From Streptomyces sp. CB02400 (GTDB lineage Bacteria > Actinomycetota > Actinomycetes > Streptomycetales > Streptomycetaceae), in assembly GCF_001905725.1 (NCBI RefSeq), contig NZ_LIWB01000028.1:1-53500 (forward strand): a stretch of 53,500 nt of DNA. Direction: 5' to 3'. Below the pieces are notes generated by a model. That model did not search any database. It was not told where the DNA came from and saw nothing but the letters and a program-made list of their open reading frames with translations. Positions 8,853 to 16,754 of the stretch are shown here, one piece after another; the first letter of the stretch is position 1; every line of letters starts with the position of its first letter. The translations under genes and the position numbers were made by a program.

Positions 8853-8880
8853 CGTACGCATCGCGTACGCGATGCGTACG
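8853..8880. repeat. Perfect 28-bp palindrome
   Basis: The sequence is exactly its own reverse complement over 28 bases and contains three GTAC cores. It begins 25 bases beyond the stop of the AlbA-type pseudogene (stop codon at 8906-8908) and lies about 140 bases upstream of the Imm1 start. It could be a terminator or a dyad operator. Confidence 0.7.
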
Positions 8881-8905
8881 TTACTGGGGGCGCTGTATCC
8901 GTGTG

Positions 8906-10188
8906 TCACGGGTACAGGGAGACAGTGATGCCGAACTGGTGCATCAGGTCGGTGAAGGTGTCCTGGGCGCTCGCACGCAGGTGGTCGTCCTCGTCGGCCG
9001 GGGTGATCAGCGTTGTGACGGGCTGGATGCGGCGGGGGCGGCGTGCGTGGTCGGGGATGGTCCGGAAGCTGCCGTACTCGGTGATGACCGGCGTCAGGGG
9101 CGTCGGTTCGGCGGTGGTGATGGTTGCGGTGACGTGCACGGAGCTGTCCACGCCGAGATGGCGGGCGAGTTCGTGGGTGAGGGCGAGGGCGTCGCGGCAG
9201 CTGGCTCCGACGATGTCCGCGTCGACCAGGACGCCGTGCGCTGTGGGGTCTGCCATGTCATCTGAGCGCAGGCCTTCCAGGACAGGTTGGCCGCGAGGAC
9301 GGTGCTGCCGTCGTGGTGCAGCTCGGTGTAGATCTCCCGGCCCATGCGCAGGGGCAGTGTGCTGAAGACCCAGCGGCGCAGCCCGGGCCGGGGGTTGGAG
9401 GAGACGACCTCGAGTCCGGTCAGCGGGCCCACGGCCAGGGGGTTGCGGGTCAGGTGCTGGGAGCGGACGCGGGCGGTCGCGCACAGGTCGGGGGCCTTCT
9501 CCCGGGCCAGGGGCGGCGCGGTGCGGGGCAGGGGCCGTTCCGGGCGGGCGACGGCGACGAACCAGGCGGAGGGTTCGGCCTGGTCGGCGAGGCAGGTGTC
9601 CAGGGCGTGGGCGAGGAGGCGGTCGGTTTCGTCCTGGGCGTGCTGGGTGCGGGTGAAGCGTTCGCGGTAGGCGCGCTCGATCTGGTGCTCGGCCATCCAG
9701 GCGGTGTGGTCGCGGTCGCGGTAGGGGACGACGGCGGCCTGCTGGTCCTTGTCCTTGGCGGCGGTGCCGTAGACGTGGTGGGGGGCCATGGGGCTGGCGG
9801 GGACGTCGATGGCCAGGAAGCTGAGCTGGCCGTCGGGCGAGGTGAGGGCGGTGAAGATGAGGTCGGGGAGGTAGGGCTGGACGTGGTTGCGGATCCACTG
9901 CGCGTACTGCTGCTCGTTGACCTCGTCGGGGTCGATGCCGACCGGCACGGTGGTCTTGTCGGTGACGCCGTAGACGAGCAGGCCGCCACGGGTGTTGGCC
10001 ATCGCGGCGACGTCCTTGGCCAGCTCGTTCCACCGGCCCTCGTGCGGGGGCCAAGGCAGGGGCTCCTTTCAGTCCAGGTCGTCGGACTCGGCCAGGTTGG
10101 CGTCGGCGGCCTTCTTGATCATGTCGAAAGTGAGCGGGCCGGGCGGTGTACCGAGGTGCTCGTGCAGTCGCCTCCAGGAAGGGGCCAT
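8906..10188 (-). pseudogene. Schlafen/AlbA_2-type ATP-binding protein, interrupted
   Basis: Reading from ATG 10188 (MAPSWRRLHEHLG) the frame gives a standard N-terminus, then TGA at 10069-10071 exactly where family members have Trp in the LDWKE motif. It continues in frame through ELAKDVAAMANTRGGLLVYGV, the hallmark of the AlbA_2 nucleotide/nucleic-acid-binding fold. Near 9270 coding shifts to a second frame (DMADPTAHGVLVDADIVG) that runs to the stop at 8906. Two independent lesions make it a likely pseudogene, unless one or both are sequencing errors. The family often occurs in mobile regions; its substrate is unknown. Confidence 0.8.
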
Positions 10189-10228
10189 GCCCGGCAGCAT
10201 ACAAAGCCGCACTGACAATCTGGGGTGG

Positions 10229-11920
10229 TCAGCGCGTCGGTCTCAGCCACGGGGGAAGCGAGTCCCCGGCACCGGCACCGGCACCGGCACCGTAGGAAGT
10301 CGGGCGGGTCAAGGAGGGCTGCCAGGGATCGGGGCGGGGTTCAGCCAGGAGCCTCGCCCATCGTGACCGCTTCGCCGTCGGCGGCGGAGAGGGGCAGCAG
10401 CGGCAGGCGCCCTGCCGGTAAATCCGGTTGCGTTCCAGGAGGACCTCCGCCCGCGCCCGCACGTCCTCCCGCGAGCTGTCGAGCAGGTTCCGCAGGAGGC
10501 AGGGGGTGCCGCGGAGCGCGCTGAGGGCGGTGCCGCGGACACCGGGGTCCGGGTCATCGGCGAACGGCGGGAGCGCGTCATCGGGCAGGGCGCCGAGCAT
10601 GCGCAGCGCCGACAGGGCGCGGGCGCGGACCGTGGCGTGCGGGTGACGGAGGAGGGAGTGCGGCAGGGCTGCGTCCTCGGGGTGCCCCTGCTCGGCGAGG
10701 CCGAGGACCGCGGTCGGGACGACGGTGGCCGGGTCGGCGCACAGGGCCTGGTAGTGCGCGCGGAGGTCGTACCCCTCCGTCCGGAGTTCCCGGCACGCCG
10801 TCGCGCGCACGCCTCCGGAGAGGTCCGCCAGGTACCGGGGCAGTTCGTCTCCGCGGCCGGCATGGCGCAGTCGTCCCACGGCGGCGGAACGCACGAAGGT
10901 GTCCCGGGCGGAGAGCAGGAGGTCGAGGACCACGTCCCCTTCCGGGTGGGCGAGGACGGCCGCGCAGGCGTGGCGCCGGATCTTCCGGTACCGGTGGGTG
11001 GCGGCGAGGGTGGCGAGGTCGTCGACGTGGAGGAAGCCGGTCTCCACGGCGGTGGCGAAGGTGTTGAGGCGGAGACCGTAGGCGCAGTCGTTGTCGAGGT
11101 GGGCGAAGAACCGGGCCCTGGCGTCGTCCAGGACCGCCTGCTGCCCGGAGGCGAGCGCCAGACGTATCGCGGTGCGCACGCCCAGCGCACGCACGCCCTC
11201 GTCGCGGTCCTGCTCGGCCAGCGCCCAGGCCTGCTCCATGGCCGGCAACCCGTACATGGTGGCCGCCTCCAGGCCGGCGAGCCGGGACTCCCGGCCGTTC
11301 GTCAGGAGGTAGGTGAGCGTCTCGTCGGGCAGCGCGCCGAGGCGCCCCAGGACGGCCTCCCGCGCCCAGCTCCCGTACCGCCTCCGCATACCCACCAGGA
11401 CGGCCAAGGAGGCCAGTTGACGCGGCAATGCCTTGTCAAAGTCGCCGAGCACGCGGTCGAGGACGGCGCGGGCGAGGGTCCGCACACGTTCGTCGGTGTC
11501 CGCGCTCCGGATCAGGACGAGCGGCAGGACGGAGACGGGTAGTTCCGCCGACTCATCAAGGGCCAGCGCCGCCGCACGGACGCGGGGATCCCCGTGACAC
11601 AGACACAGAGCGATCTCGGACTCGGTGGGCGGCAGGCTCCAGGACGGGGCTGCGGTCCCGCCAAGGCCCTCCTGCCAGTACGGGGCCCGGCGCCAATCCG
11701 CGATCTCCCGTGTATTCACCGACCGGAAGCCGACACGTATCCAGGAGGTCGACTTCCCACTGCGGAACACGTTGCTGCAGGTGGCCCAATGGACGCGTCT
11801 GTCGAGCCGGATCCAGTCCTCGGCCTCTCCCGCCCCGATCGCGCACTCCACGCCCTTACCGTGGAGCAGCCGCTCGGAGGGGGCATAGAGCTGGGTGGGG
11901 CCGAGGTCGTACGTTGTCAT
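10229..11920 (-). CDS. HEAT-repeat protein
   Basis: ATG 11920 (MTTYDLGPTQLYAP) is the first start that gives protein-like sequence. After ~100 residues with Trp-rich beta character the protein consists of repeated ~30-residue helical pairs: DPRVRAAALA, DERVRTLARAVL, DEGVRALGVRTAI, HATVRARALSALRML, DPGVRGTALSALRG. These are HEAT/PBS-lyase-type repeats that build an alpha-solenoid for protein binding. The C-terminus degenerates into a Gly-Ala run from a hexanucleotide repeat and ends PPWLRPTR. At 563 residues it fits stand-alone streptomycete HEAT proteins of unknown role. It lies about 40 bases upstream of the AlbA-type pseudogene on the same strand. Confidence 0.75.
   Translation of the reverse strand: MTTYDLGPTQLYAPSERLLHGKGVECAIGAGEAEDWIRLDRRVHWATCSNVFRSGKSTSWIRVGFRSVNTREIADWRRAPYWQEGLGGTAAPSWSLPPTESEIALCLCHGDPRVRAAALALDESAELPVSVLPLVLIRSADTDERVRTLARAVLDRVLGDFDKALPRQLASLAVLVGMRRRYGSWAREAVLGRLGALPDETLTYLLTNGRESRLAGLEAATMYGLPAMEQAWALAEQDRDEGVRALGVRTAIRLALASGQQAVLDDARARFFAHLDNDCAYGLRLNTFATAVETGFLHVDDLATLAATHRYRKIRRHACAAVLAHPEGDVVLDLLLSARDTFVRSAAVGRLRHAGRGDELPRYLADLSGGVRATACRELRTEGYDLRAHYQALCADPATVVPTAVLGLAEQGHPEDAALPHSLLRHPHATVRARALSALRMLGALPDDALPPFADDPDPGVRGTALSALRGTPCLLRNLLDSSREDVRARAEVLLERNRIYRQGACRCCPSPPPTAKRSRWARLLAEPRPDPWQPSLTRPTSYGAGAGAGAGDSLPPWLRPTR
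10266..10292. repeat. Hexanucleotide tandem repeat (CCGGCA)4
   Basis: Four and a half copies of a six-base unit lie inside the 3' end of the HEAT-repeat gene and encode an alternating Gly-Ala tail. Such a tract is prone to slippage. Confidence 0.8.
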
Positions 11921-12440
11921 GCGCGACTGTAGCCCGGTCGCCCACCCCTCCCGCCAACCGATTTCCAGCACGGGCGAAGAGGGCCCGGCCAGGCAGGCGA
12001 CTCGTGTCCGTAACCGAAGGAGCCGACAGGCCCAACGGGGTGTGTACCAAGACACAAGACGCAACAGCAGGTCGAGGGTGTGGCGGGTGCTGCCCCGTGC
12101 CGGGCGCGGCCGGGGCAGCGGACCCGGCCGCGTATGTCAGGCGGGCGGCGCGGTCGGCGGCGGTGTACGCGAAGCGGGCGGCCTCGTGGAGGGTGAACAT
12201 GCAGTTCACCCTCGCGAAGGGGTCCGATGTCTCCAGGATCAGGCACCAGTGCGAACCGATCATGAGGTGTGTGGCGACCGTCTCGCTGTCGATCAGCCAC
12301 ACGTCCAGCGGGCCGGACGGAGTCTCTGAGCCGTACAGGTGCCACGAGGCGACTACTTCTTCCAGCCGGCGTCCGACCAGATAGTCAGAACGCGCACTGG
12401 CCCCGTGCAACGGGCACTCGTCCACCCTCTCCGACTCCAC
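11856..12440 (-). CDS. Hypothetical protein, C-terminus doubtful
   Basis: The first ~85 residues look genuine (DYLVGRRLEEVVASWHLYG, DVWLIDSETVATHLMIG, WCLILETSDPFA) and suggest a small mixed alpha/beta protein. The distal half is Pro/Arg/Ala-rich and overlaps the start of the HEAT gene by about 65 bases, so the frame has probably been extended by a frameshift or a lost stop. No family is recognised. A role as a small immunity-type protein is possible but unsupported. Confidence 0.4.
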   Translation of the reverse strand: MESERVDECPLHGASARSDYLVGRRLEEVVASWHLYGSETPSGPLDVWLIDSETVATHLMIGSHWCLILETSDPFARVNCMFTLHEAARFAYTAADRAARLTYAAGSAAPAAPGTGQHPPHPRPAVASCVLVHTPLGLSAPSVTDTSRLPGRALFARAGNRLAGGVGDRATVAHDNVRPRPHPALCPLRAAAPR

Positions 12441-12550
12441 CCGCCGACCGTACCGTCAGGCAAACCCCCAGCTCACACCCTTACGCGGAGCATCCCTTAG
12501 GGCTACTGCGCGCCGCCGTCGTCCGACGTCGTTGGTGTCAGCGTCGGATG

Positions 12551-12751
12551 TCACCGGAACAGCTCGGGCACCGGGCAAGCCTCCAGCGGCCCCTCCGGCC
12601 GGTCGGCCCAGCGCCACCAGACGTGCCGACCGGTACACCTCAGCAGTGTCCGGCAGGTCCGCCGGCCATCGTCCTCCCGCTTGACGAGGACGAAGCCGCC
12701 GGACTTCATGGGCTGGCCGCACTCGGGACAGGCCGGGACGTCGTCGGTCAT
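12551..12751 (-). CDS. Small zinc-ribbon protein
   Basis: ATG 12751 gives a 66-residue protein, MTDDVPACPECGQPM and so on. Two cysteine pairs or clusters (CPECG and CRTLLRCTGRH) suggest a zinc ribbon, followed by HVWWRWADRP. It is a stand-alone gene; the regions on either side (12441-12550 and 12752-12928) show nothing convincing. A nearby GTG at 12760 is an alternative start. Function unknown. Confidence 0.55.
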   Translation of the reverse strand: MTDDVPACPECGQPMKSGGFVLVKREDDGRRTCRTLLRCTGRHVWWRWADRPEGPLEACPVPELFR

Positions 12752-12928
12752 ACGGCGCACCCTAACGGAGTGACCCCTTCATCCCGAAGCAACTCGGACT
12801 GCTCGCCGGTCATGCGCTGCTGTACCTGTCACCTGCGCTGACAGTCCGCTGACGTCCACGGTTGCCCGCGGCCGTGCGTCATCGCTGTCACGCAGTTAGA
12901 TACTCAGTATGCCTCGCACGTAGGGCTC

Positions 12929-13213
12929 CTACAGGCCACGTAGCGCCTCATAGAGGCCGTCATAGGCTGCCCAACAGCCGATGCTGCCGTCGTCGTACAG
13001 ACTGCCCATATACCAGTCGCCGTCATCGACAGGCCTCACGAGACACAGGCCGTGGAACCCGAGAACGATTTCTGGGCGCACCATCTCGTGGGTCCCGGCG
13101 AAGGCGACCCACTTCGCTGACCGATCGGGATCCAAAGCAACAGCCTCCCGGTCTCCCGATACATCGCGGATCTGCTGAAGAGTCCATCCCTGGGGTAGCC
13201 GCGCGTCTGCCAT
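12929..13213 (-). CDS. Hypothetical 94-aa protein
   Basis: ATG 13213 begins MADARLPQGWTLQQIRDV; the protein is acidic and mixed alpha/beta, with IVLGFHGLCLVRPVDDGDWYMG and a C-terminal AAYDGLYEALRGL. The codon pattern is less GC-skewed than its neighbours. No family was recognised; size and composition are compatible with an immunity or inhibitor protein. Its upstream region runs directly into the left inverted repeat of the IS5-like element, so its promoter may have been altered by the insertion. Confidence 0.6.
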   Translation of the reverse strand: MADARLPQGWTLQQIRDVSGDREAVALDPDRSAKWVAFAGTHEMVRPEIVLGFHGLCLVRPVDDGDWYMGSLYDDGSIGCWAAYDGLYEALRGL

Positions 13214-13291
13214 CCAGGGATGGTCTCACTCACCAGGTGCAGATACCCCCCTTTAAGTGGATGGTTCGTGAGCATTTGACCGTGTCTTGCC

Positions 13292-13762
13292 TTGAAGGGC
13301 GCTCATCAGCGGTTACTTCGAAAGGCGCTGTCCGGTGGAGCCGCAGGCGATACTCGTCTTGTGGACTGGTTGGAGCGAGCTCGGGCGGCGGAACAGCTTC
13401 AAGATTGGGACGAGGCGATCGCGCTGGTAAGCGCGCACGCCGAATGTTTCTCCCACGATCCAGACATGCACGACAACCATCTGTGGCACATGGATCTGCT
13501 GGCCCGAGCGGAACGGATTCCAGAACTTACGGAGCGCGCCCTCACGGATAGCCACGCACGTCGAAGACTCAACAGATCGCTTCGAGAGCGGGGTATGGAG
13601 GCGGCGCTGCGTGACCGCGCCGAAGACGGCGACCGTGGCGCCCTGTACGTCCTTGTTCGACTGATGTGCGAGACGGGTCGGGTGCAAGAAGCTCAGAAGG
13701 TAGTTGCGGACATCGGCCCGGAGGACCAGTACGCACGCCAGATTGTGGCCGGCGATTGCTGA
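13292..13762 (+). CDS. TPR-like protein, possibly N-terminally truncated
   Basis: The frame can start at TTG 13292 or GTG 13361; neither has a strong RBS. From residue ~24 it reads as a helical repeat protein: LVDWLERARAAEQLQDWDEA, NHLWHMDLLARAERI, LTERALTDSHARRRLNRSL, ALYVLVRLMCETGRVQEAQK. This fits tetratricopeptide-like helix pairs. It lies 12 bases inside the left inverted repeat of the IS5-like element and converges on the accessory ORF (15 bases between stops), so it seems to be carried as cargo or was trapped by a nearby insertion. Function unknown. Confidence 0.55.
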   Translation: MKGAHQRLLRKALSGGAAGDTRLVDWLERARAAEQLQDWDEAIALVSAHAECFSHDPDMHDNHLWHMDLLARAERIPELTERALTDSHARRRLNRSLRERGMEAALRDRAEDGDRGALYVLVRLMCETGRVQEAQKVVADIGPEDQYARQIVAGDC

Positions 13763-13776
13763 ACGTAGGTGTCCGG

Positions 13777-14175
13777 CTACGGCTTTCTCGCGAAGTTGCC
13801 GGTGTCGGCCTCGGTGAGGAGGCCGAGTTTGACCAGGCGTTTCAGCTTGGCGCGGGTGCCTTCGACGTTCCTCGGCAGCAGTTCGTGGCCGAGGGCTTCG
13901 CAGACGTCCTTGGCCCGTAGCGGTCCGGTCGTCTGGTTGAAGGCGTCGAGGATGCGGAGGTAGTCCGGGTGTTCGGGCAGCTCCGGCGAGGATGCGGGGA
14001 GCCGGTCGGCGAGGCCGGTGACGGTCTTGCGGGTGATCGCGAGGTGCTCCAGGTGCGTCTCGGCCTCCCGCAGCCGGGTCTGCAGGTCGTCGATCTGTGC
14101 GCGGAGCTCGTCGGCCAGGGCCCGGGCGGCGTCTTTCTGGAGGTCCAGGGCTTCGAGCAGGGGCTGGAGGTTCAC
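13777..14175 (-). CDS. Coiled-coil/winged-helix accessory protein of the IS5-like element
   Basis: GTG 14175 overlaps the transposase stop by four bases (GTGA), indicating translational coupling. The 132-residue product begins with a ~55-residue coiled coil (LQKDAARALADELRAQ, IDDLQTRLREAETHL). A winged-helix-like tail follows (YLRILDAFNQTTGPLRAKDV, LGHELLPRNVEGTRAKLKRL). I infer a DNA-binding partner of transposition or a regulator of the transposase. Accessory ORFs are not typical for IS5, which makes this pairing worth noting. Confidence 0.7.
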   Translation of the reverse strand: MNLQPLLEALDLQKDAARALADELRAQIDDLQTRLREAETHLEHLAITRKTVTGLADRLPASSPELPEHPDYLRILDAFNQTTGPLRAKDVCEALGHELLPRNVEGTRAKLKRLVKLGLLTEADTGNFARKP

Positions 14176-15020
14176 GCTGCCACCGTCTGCGTCGCGTGCC
14201 AGGTGGGGGCGTTCGCGCTGGTGAGGCGTCGGGTCATGACGCGGGTCATCGCCCAGTAGACGCGGGAGGCGGAGGAGGAGGACCGGTGCTCGTAGTCGCG
14301 GACCAGGCGCCGGTGCAGTATCAGGATGCCGTAGGTCTGCTCGACTCTCCATCGCTTTGGCTGCGGCACGAACCCCTTGACCTGTGGGTCGCGTTCGACG
14401 ATCTCGACATCGATGCCCAGGCCGGCGCCGTGCAGAACGACCTGGTTCTTGAAGCCCTGGTCGGCCAGGGCTTTGCGGACGGTGCCGCCGGTGTGCTCGG
14501 CGGCCTGGTCCAGCAGGAGGATGCCCGCGGTGTTGTCGTGGGCGTTCGCGGCGAGGACGACGACCGCAATGACCAGGCCGAGGACGTCCACGGCCAGGCC
14601 GCGCTTGCGGCCGGGCACCCGCTTGGCCGGATCATGGCCGGTCGTGGAGGCGGGGACCCCGGCGGCCGCGTGGACACTCTGGGTGTCCAGGACCACCAGG
14701 GTCGGGTCCTCTAATCGGCGGGCGCGTTCACGTACCTGGCAGCGCAGGAGTTCATGGATGACCTGATCAGTGCCGTCGTCGCGCCATGCGGCGAAATAGT
14801 AGTAGGTCGCACTCTTCTGGGACAGGTCGTGCGGGAGGTAGGCCCACTGGCAGCCGGTCCGCCCCTGATAGAGGATCGCGTTCACGATCTCCCGCATGTT
14901 GTAGGCGCCTTGGTGGCCGCTGACCGAGCGGTGCCGGTTCTTCCACGCGGTGATCACCGGCTCGATCAACGACCACTGCTCGTCCGATAAGTCACTCGGG
15001 TACGGCTTGCGTTCACTCAC
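14172..15020 (-). CDS. IS5-family transposase, apparently intact
   Basis: The 282-residue product starts MSERKPYPSDLSDEQWSLIE, the usual IS5 N-terminal DUF4096-type domain, and continues with GCQWAYLPHDL. The DDE triad is visible: VVLDTQSVH (Asp), ADQGFKNQ (Asp), and RWRVEQTYGILILHRRL (Glu). No stop or frameshift was seen. It catalyses cut-and-paste or copy-out movement of the flanking repeats. The downstream gene is coupled by a four-base overlap. Confidence 0.9.
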   Translation of the reverse strand: MSERKPYPSDLSDEQWSLIEPVITAWKNRHRSVSGHQGAYNMREIVNAILYQGRTGCQWAYLPHDLSQKSATYYYFAAWRDDGTDQVIHELLRCQVRERARRLEDPTLVVLDTQSVHAAAGVPASTTGHDPAKRVPGRKRGLAVDVLGLVIAVVVLAANAHDNTAGILLLDQAAEHTGGTVRKALADQGFKNQVVLHGAGLGIDVEIVERDPQVKGFVPQPKRWRVEQTYGILILHRRLVRDYEHRSSSSASRVYWAMTRVMTRRLTSANAPTWHATQTVAA

Positions 15021-15130
15021 CCGATCACATCACCAGATCAGCACCCGTGGACCGGCGGATTCCGCCCTGCCGCCACACCATCAGGCGACAGCAGAACCAC
15101 TCAAATACTCACGAACCGCCCACTTAGGGG

Positions 15131-15964
15131 GCCGGGTCGCGGCAACGCGACCCGGCTACCCGACAGATCTCCAACCAGCTCCGCTCCTTGCTGCGCGAGT
15201 ACTGCCCCACTGCCCTCGACGCCTTCCTGGCCAAGCAAGGAGGGCTGGCCCGTGAGGAAGCCCGCATCATCCTGGCCAAGGCGCCAACGCCTGCAGAAGG
15301 CTCGCAGCTGTCGCTGAGCCGACTGCGTTCCGCTCTCAAGCGCGCCGGCCGTGTCCGCAGCGTTGACGAGGAGGCTGACCGCCTGCGCGGTGTTCTACGG
15401 GCCGAGTATGCTCACCAGCCCGCGGCGGTCGAGAACGCCTTCGGCAAGCAACTTCTTGCTCTGCTGAAGCAGTTCGAAGCAGCCTGCCAGGCCAGTGAAG
15501 ACCTCGCTGAAGCAGTTGATGCCAGCTTTCGCGAGCATCCAGATGCCGCGATACTCCTGAGTTTCCCGGGCCTCGGTGTCCAGCTCGCAGCACGAGTTCT
15601 CGCCGAGACCGGCGACGACCGCAACCGCTTCGCCGATGCCCGTGGCCTGAAGGCATACGCCGGATCCGCACCGATCACCCGCGCCTCCGGCAAGAAACAC
15701 TACGTCGGACGCCGCATGGTCAAGAACAACCGGCTCCACCACGCCGACTACCTCTGGGCCTTCTCCTCCCTGCGCTCATCACCCGGCGCGCAGACCCGCT
15801 ACCGCCATCGACGCGCCGTCGGCGACTGGCACGCACAAGCTCAACAGCACCTGTTCAATCGTCTGCTCGGGCAGCTGTCCCACTGCCTCCAGAAGCGGAC
15901 TCTCTTCGAGGAAGAACGCGCCTTCAATCCGCCCGCGATGTCACCAGCGGCAGCCGCTGCTTGA
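15131..15964 (+). pseudogene. IS110-family transposase, N-terminally truncated
   Basis: The C-terminal transposase_20 domain is present (LLSFPGLGVQLAARVLAE, then GDDRNRFADARGLKAYAG, ASGKKHYVGRR), with the preceding helical linker ISNQLRSLLREYCPTAL. The N-terminal RuvC-like DEDD domain is missing: homology begins at the right terminal repeat of the IS5-like element at 15131. That element therefore interrupted it, but the missing half is not on the other side. The C-terminus ends naturally in an Ala-rich tail. Confidence 0.85.
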
Positions 15965-15969
15965 CTTCT

Positions 15970-16489
15970 TCAGATCCCGAGATGTCTATCGGGACACGCT
16001 CCGCCGGCCCGGTGCCGGTACGTGCCGCTCCGACCGGGCCGACAGATCAAACACAAGGCACATGCAGCCAGCCAGAGTACGAGTCGAGCCACGGCCGGAA
16101 CGGCACGACCATCATGCTCACAGCCCGAGTAGTAGGGCCGGTCCGCGGCGATCCGGTCGATCGGCAGCAGGGTCCCGTCCAGCAGCACGAACGCCTTCAA
16201 TGACGCATTGCGGCCTGAGCGTTTCCTCGCCGTACGGCGCAGGCGTTCGTGCAGTTCACGCGCGGAGTCACAGGACCGCCAGCGGCGGAAGAAGTCGTAG
16301 AACGCCCGCCAGTACGGAAAGTCGACCGGCATGGCTGTCCACTTCACGCCGTTGTCGACAGTCGACCAGACAGCGCACAGCGTCGAGCACCTCACGGTGG
16401 CAGTACGCCTCCGGACGCCCGCCCCGCCTCAGGAGCCAGGCCGGCACCGGCATCGCGGAACGGACCTCGGCCCACTCCGCATCCGTCAT
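15970..16489 (-). pseudogene. Mosaic of two transposase fragments
   Basis: From 16489 leftwards one frame reads the start of an IS5-type transposase (MTDAEWAEVRSAMPVPAWLL, CHREVLDAVR). It shifts frame near 16370 into DNGVKWTAMPVDFPYWRAFY and RELHERLRRTARKRSGRNA. At about 16205 this joins abruptly to a different transposase family (FVLLDGTLLPIDRIAADRP, YYSG), seen more completely at 18.5-18.9 kb. The rest to 15970 is not recognisable. Two recombined relics, not functional. The stretch 16490-16754 shows no confident feature. Confidence 0.75.
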
Positions 16490-16754
16490 GTCACTCGGAT
16501 AGCACCGCGCCGCTGTCCTGGAGCGATCGAACCGAACCTGTGCACGTAGCAGTCACACCCAGGGGTGACCGGTGTGGACGCAGGCACAATGGTACTGCTC
16601 AACTGATCGGGCAACGGGCTTCCTTGGTCGTGCTGGTGTCGTAACCGCGTCACCACCAAGCGGCCCGTTCCCTCACGCCCGCGACTACACCCGGACCTCC
16701 GTCCAGATGATCACCCGCTGCCGCTCGAACAGGATCCGGTTTGCCACAACGCAC

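Larger units (their letters stand above)
13246..15131. mobile_element. IS5-like element with accessory ORF and apparent passenger gene
   Basis: The right end at 15101-15131 and a left copy at 13247-13279 form inverted repeats of about 30 bases; the shared blocks AAGTGG, GGTTCGTGAG and ATTTGA are identical. Inside are a complete transposase, a coupled coiled-coil ORF and a convergent TPR-like gene. No target duplication is visible. At the right the element abuts an IS110 fragment without a gap, but the other half of that IS110 is not found on the left, so the locus has been rearranged. Confidence 0.6.

Noticed and set aside
10069..10071. In-frame TGA as selenocysteine
   Set aside because: The family has Trp here, no SECIS-like hairpin is evident and a separate frameshift follows.
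13777..14352. Longer version of the accessory ORF starting at 14352
   Set aside because: The extra N-terminus is the transposase in another frame; GTG 14175 with GTGA overlap is the natural start.
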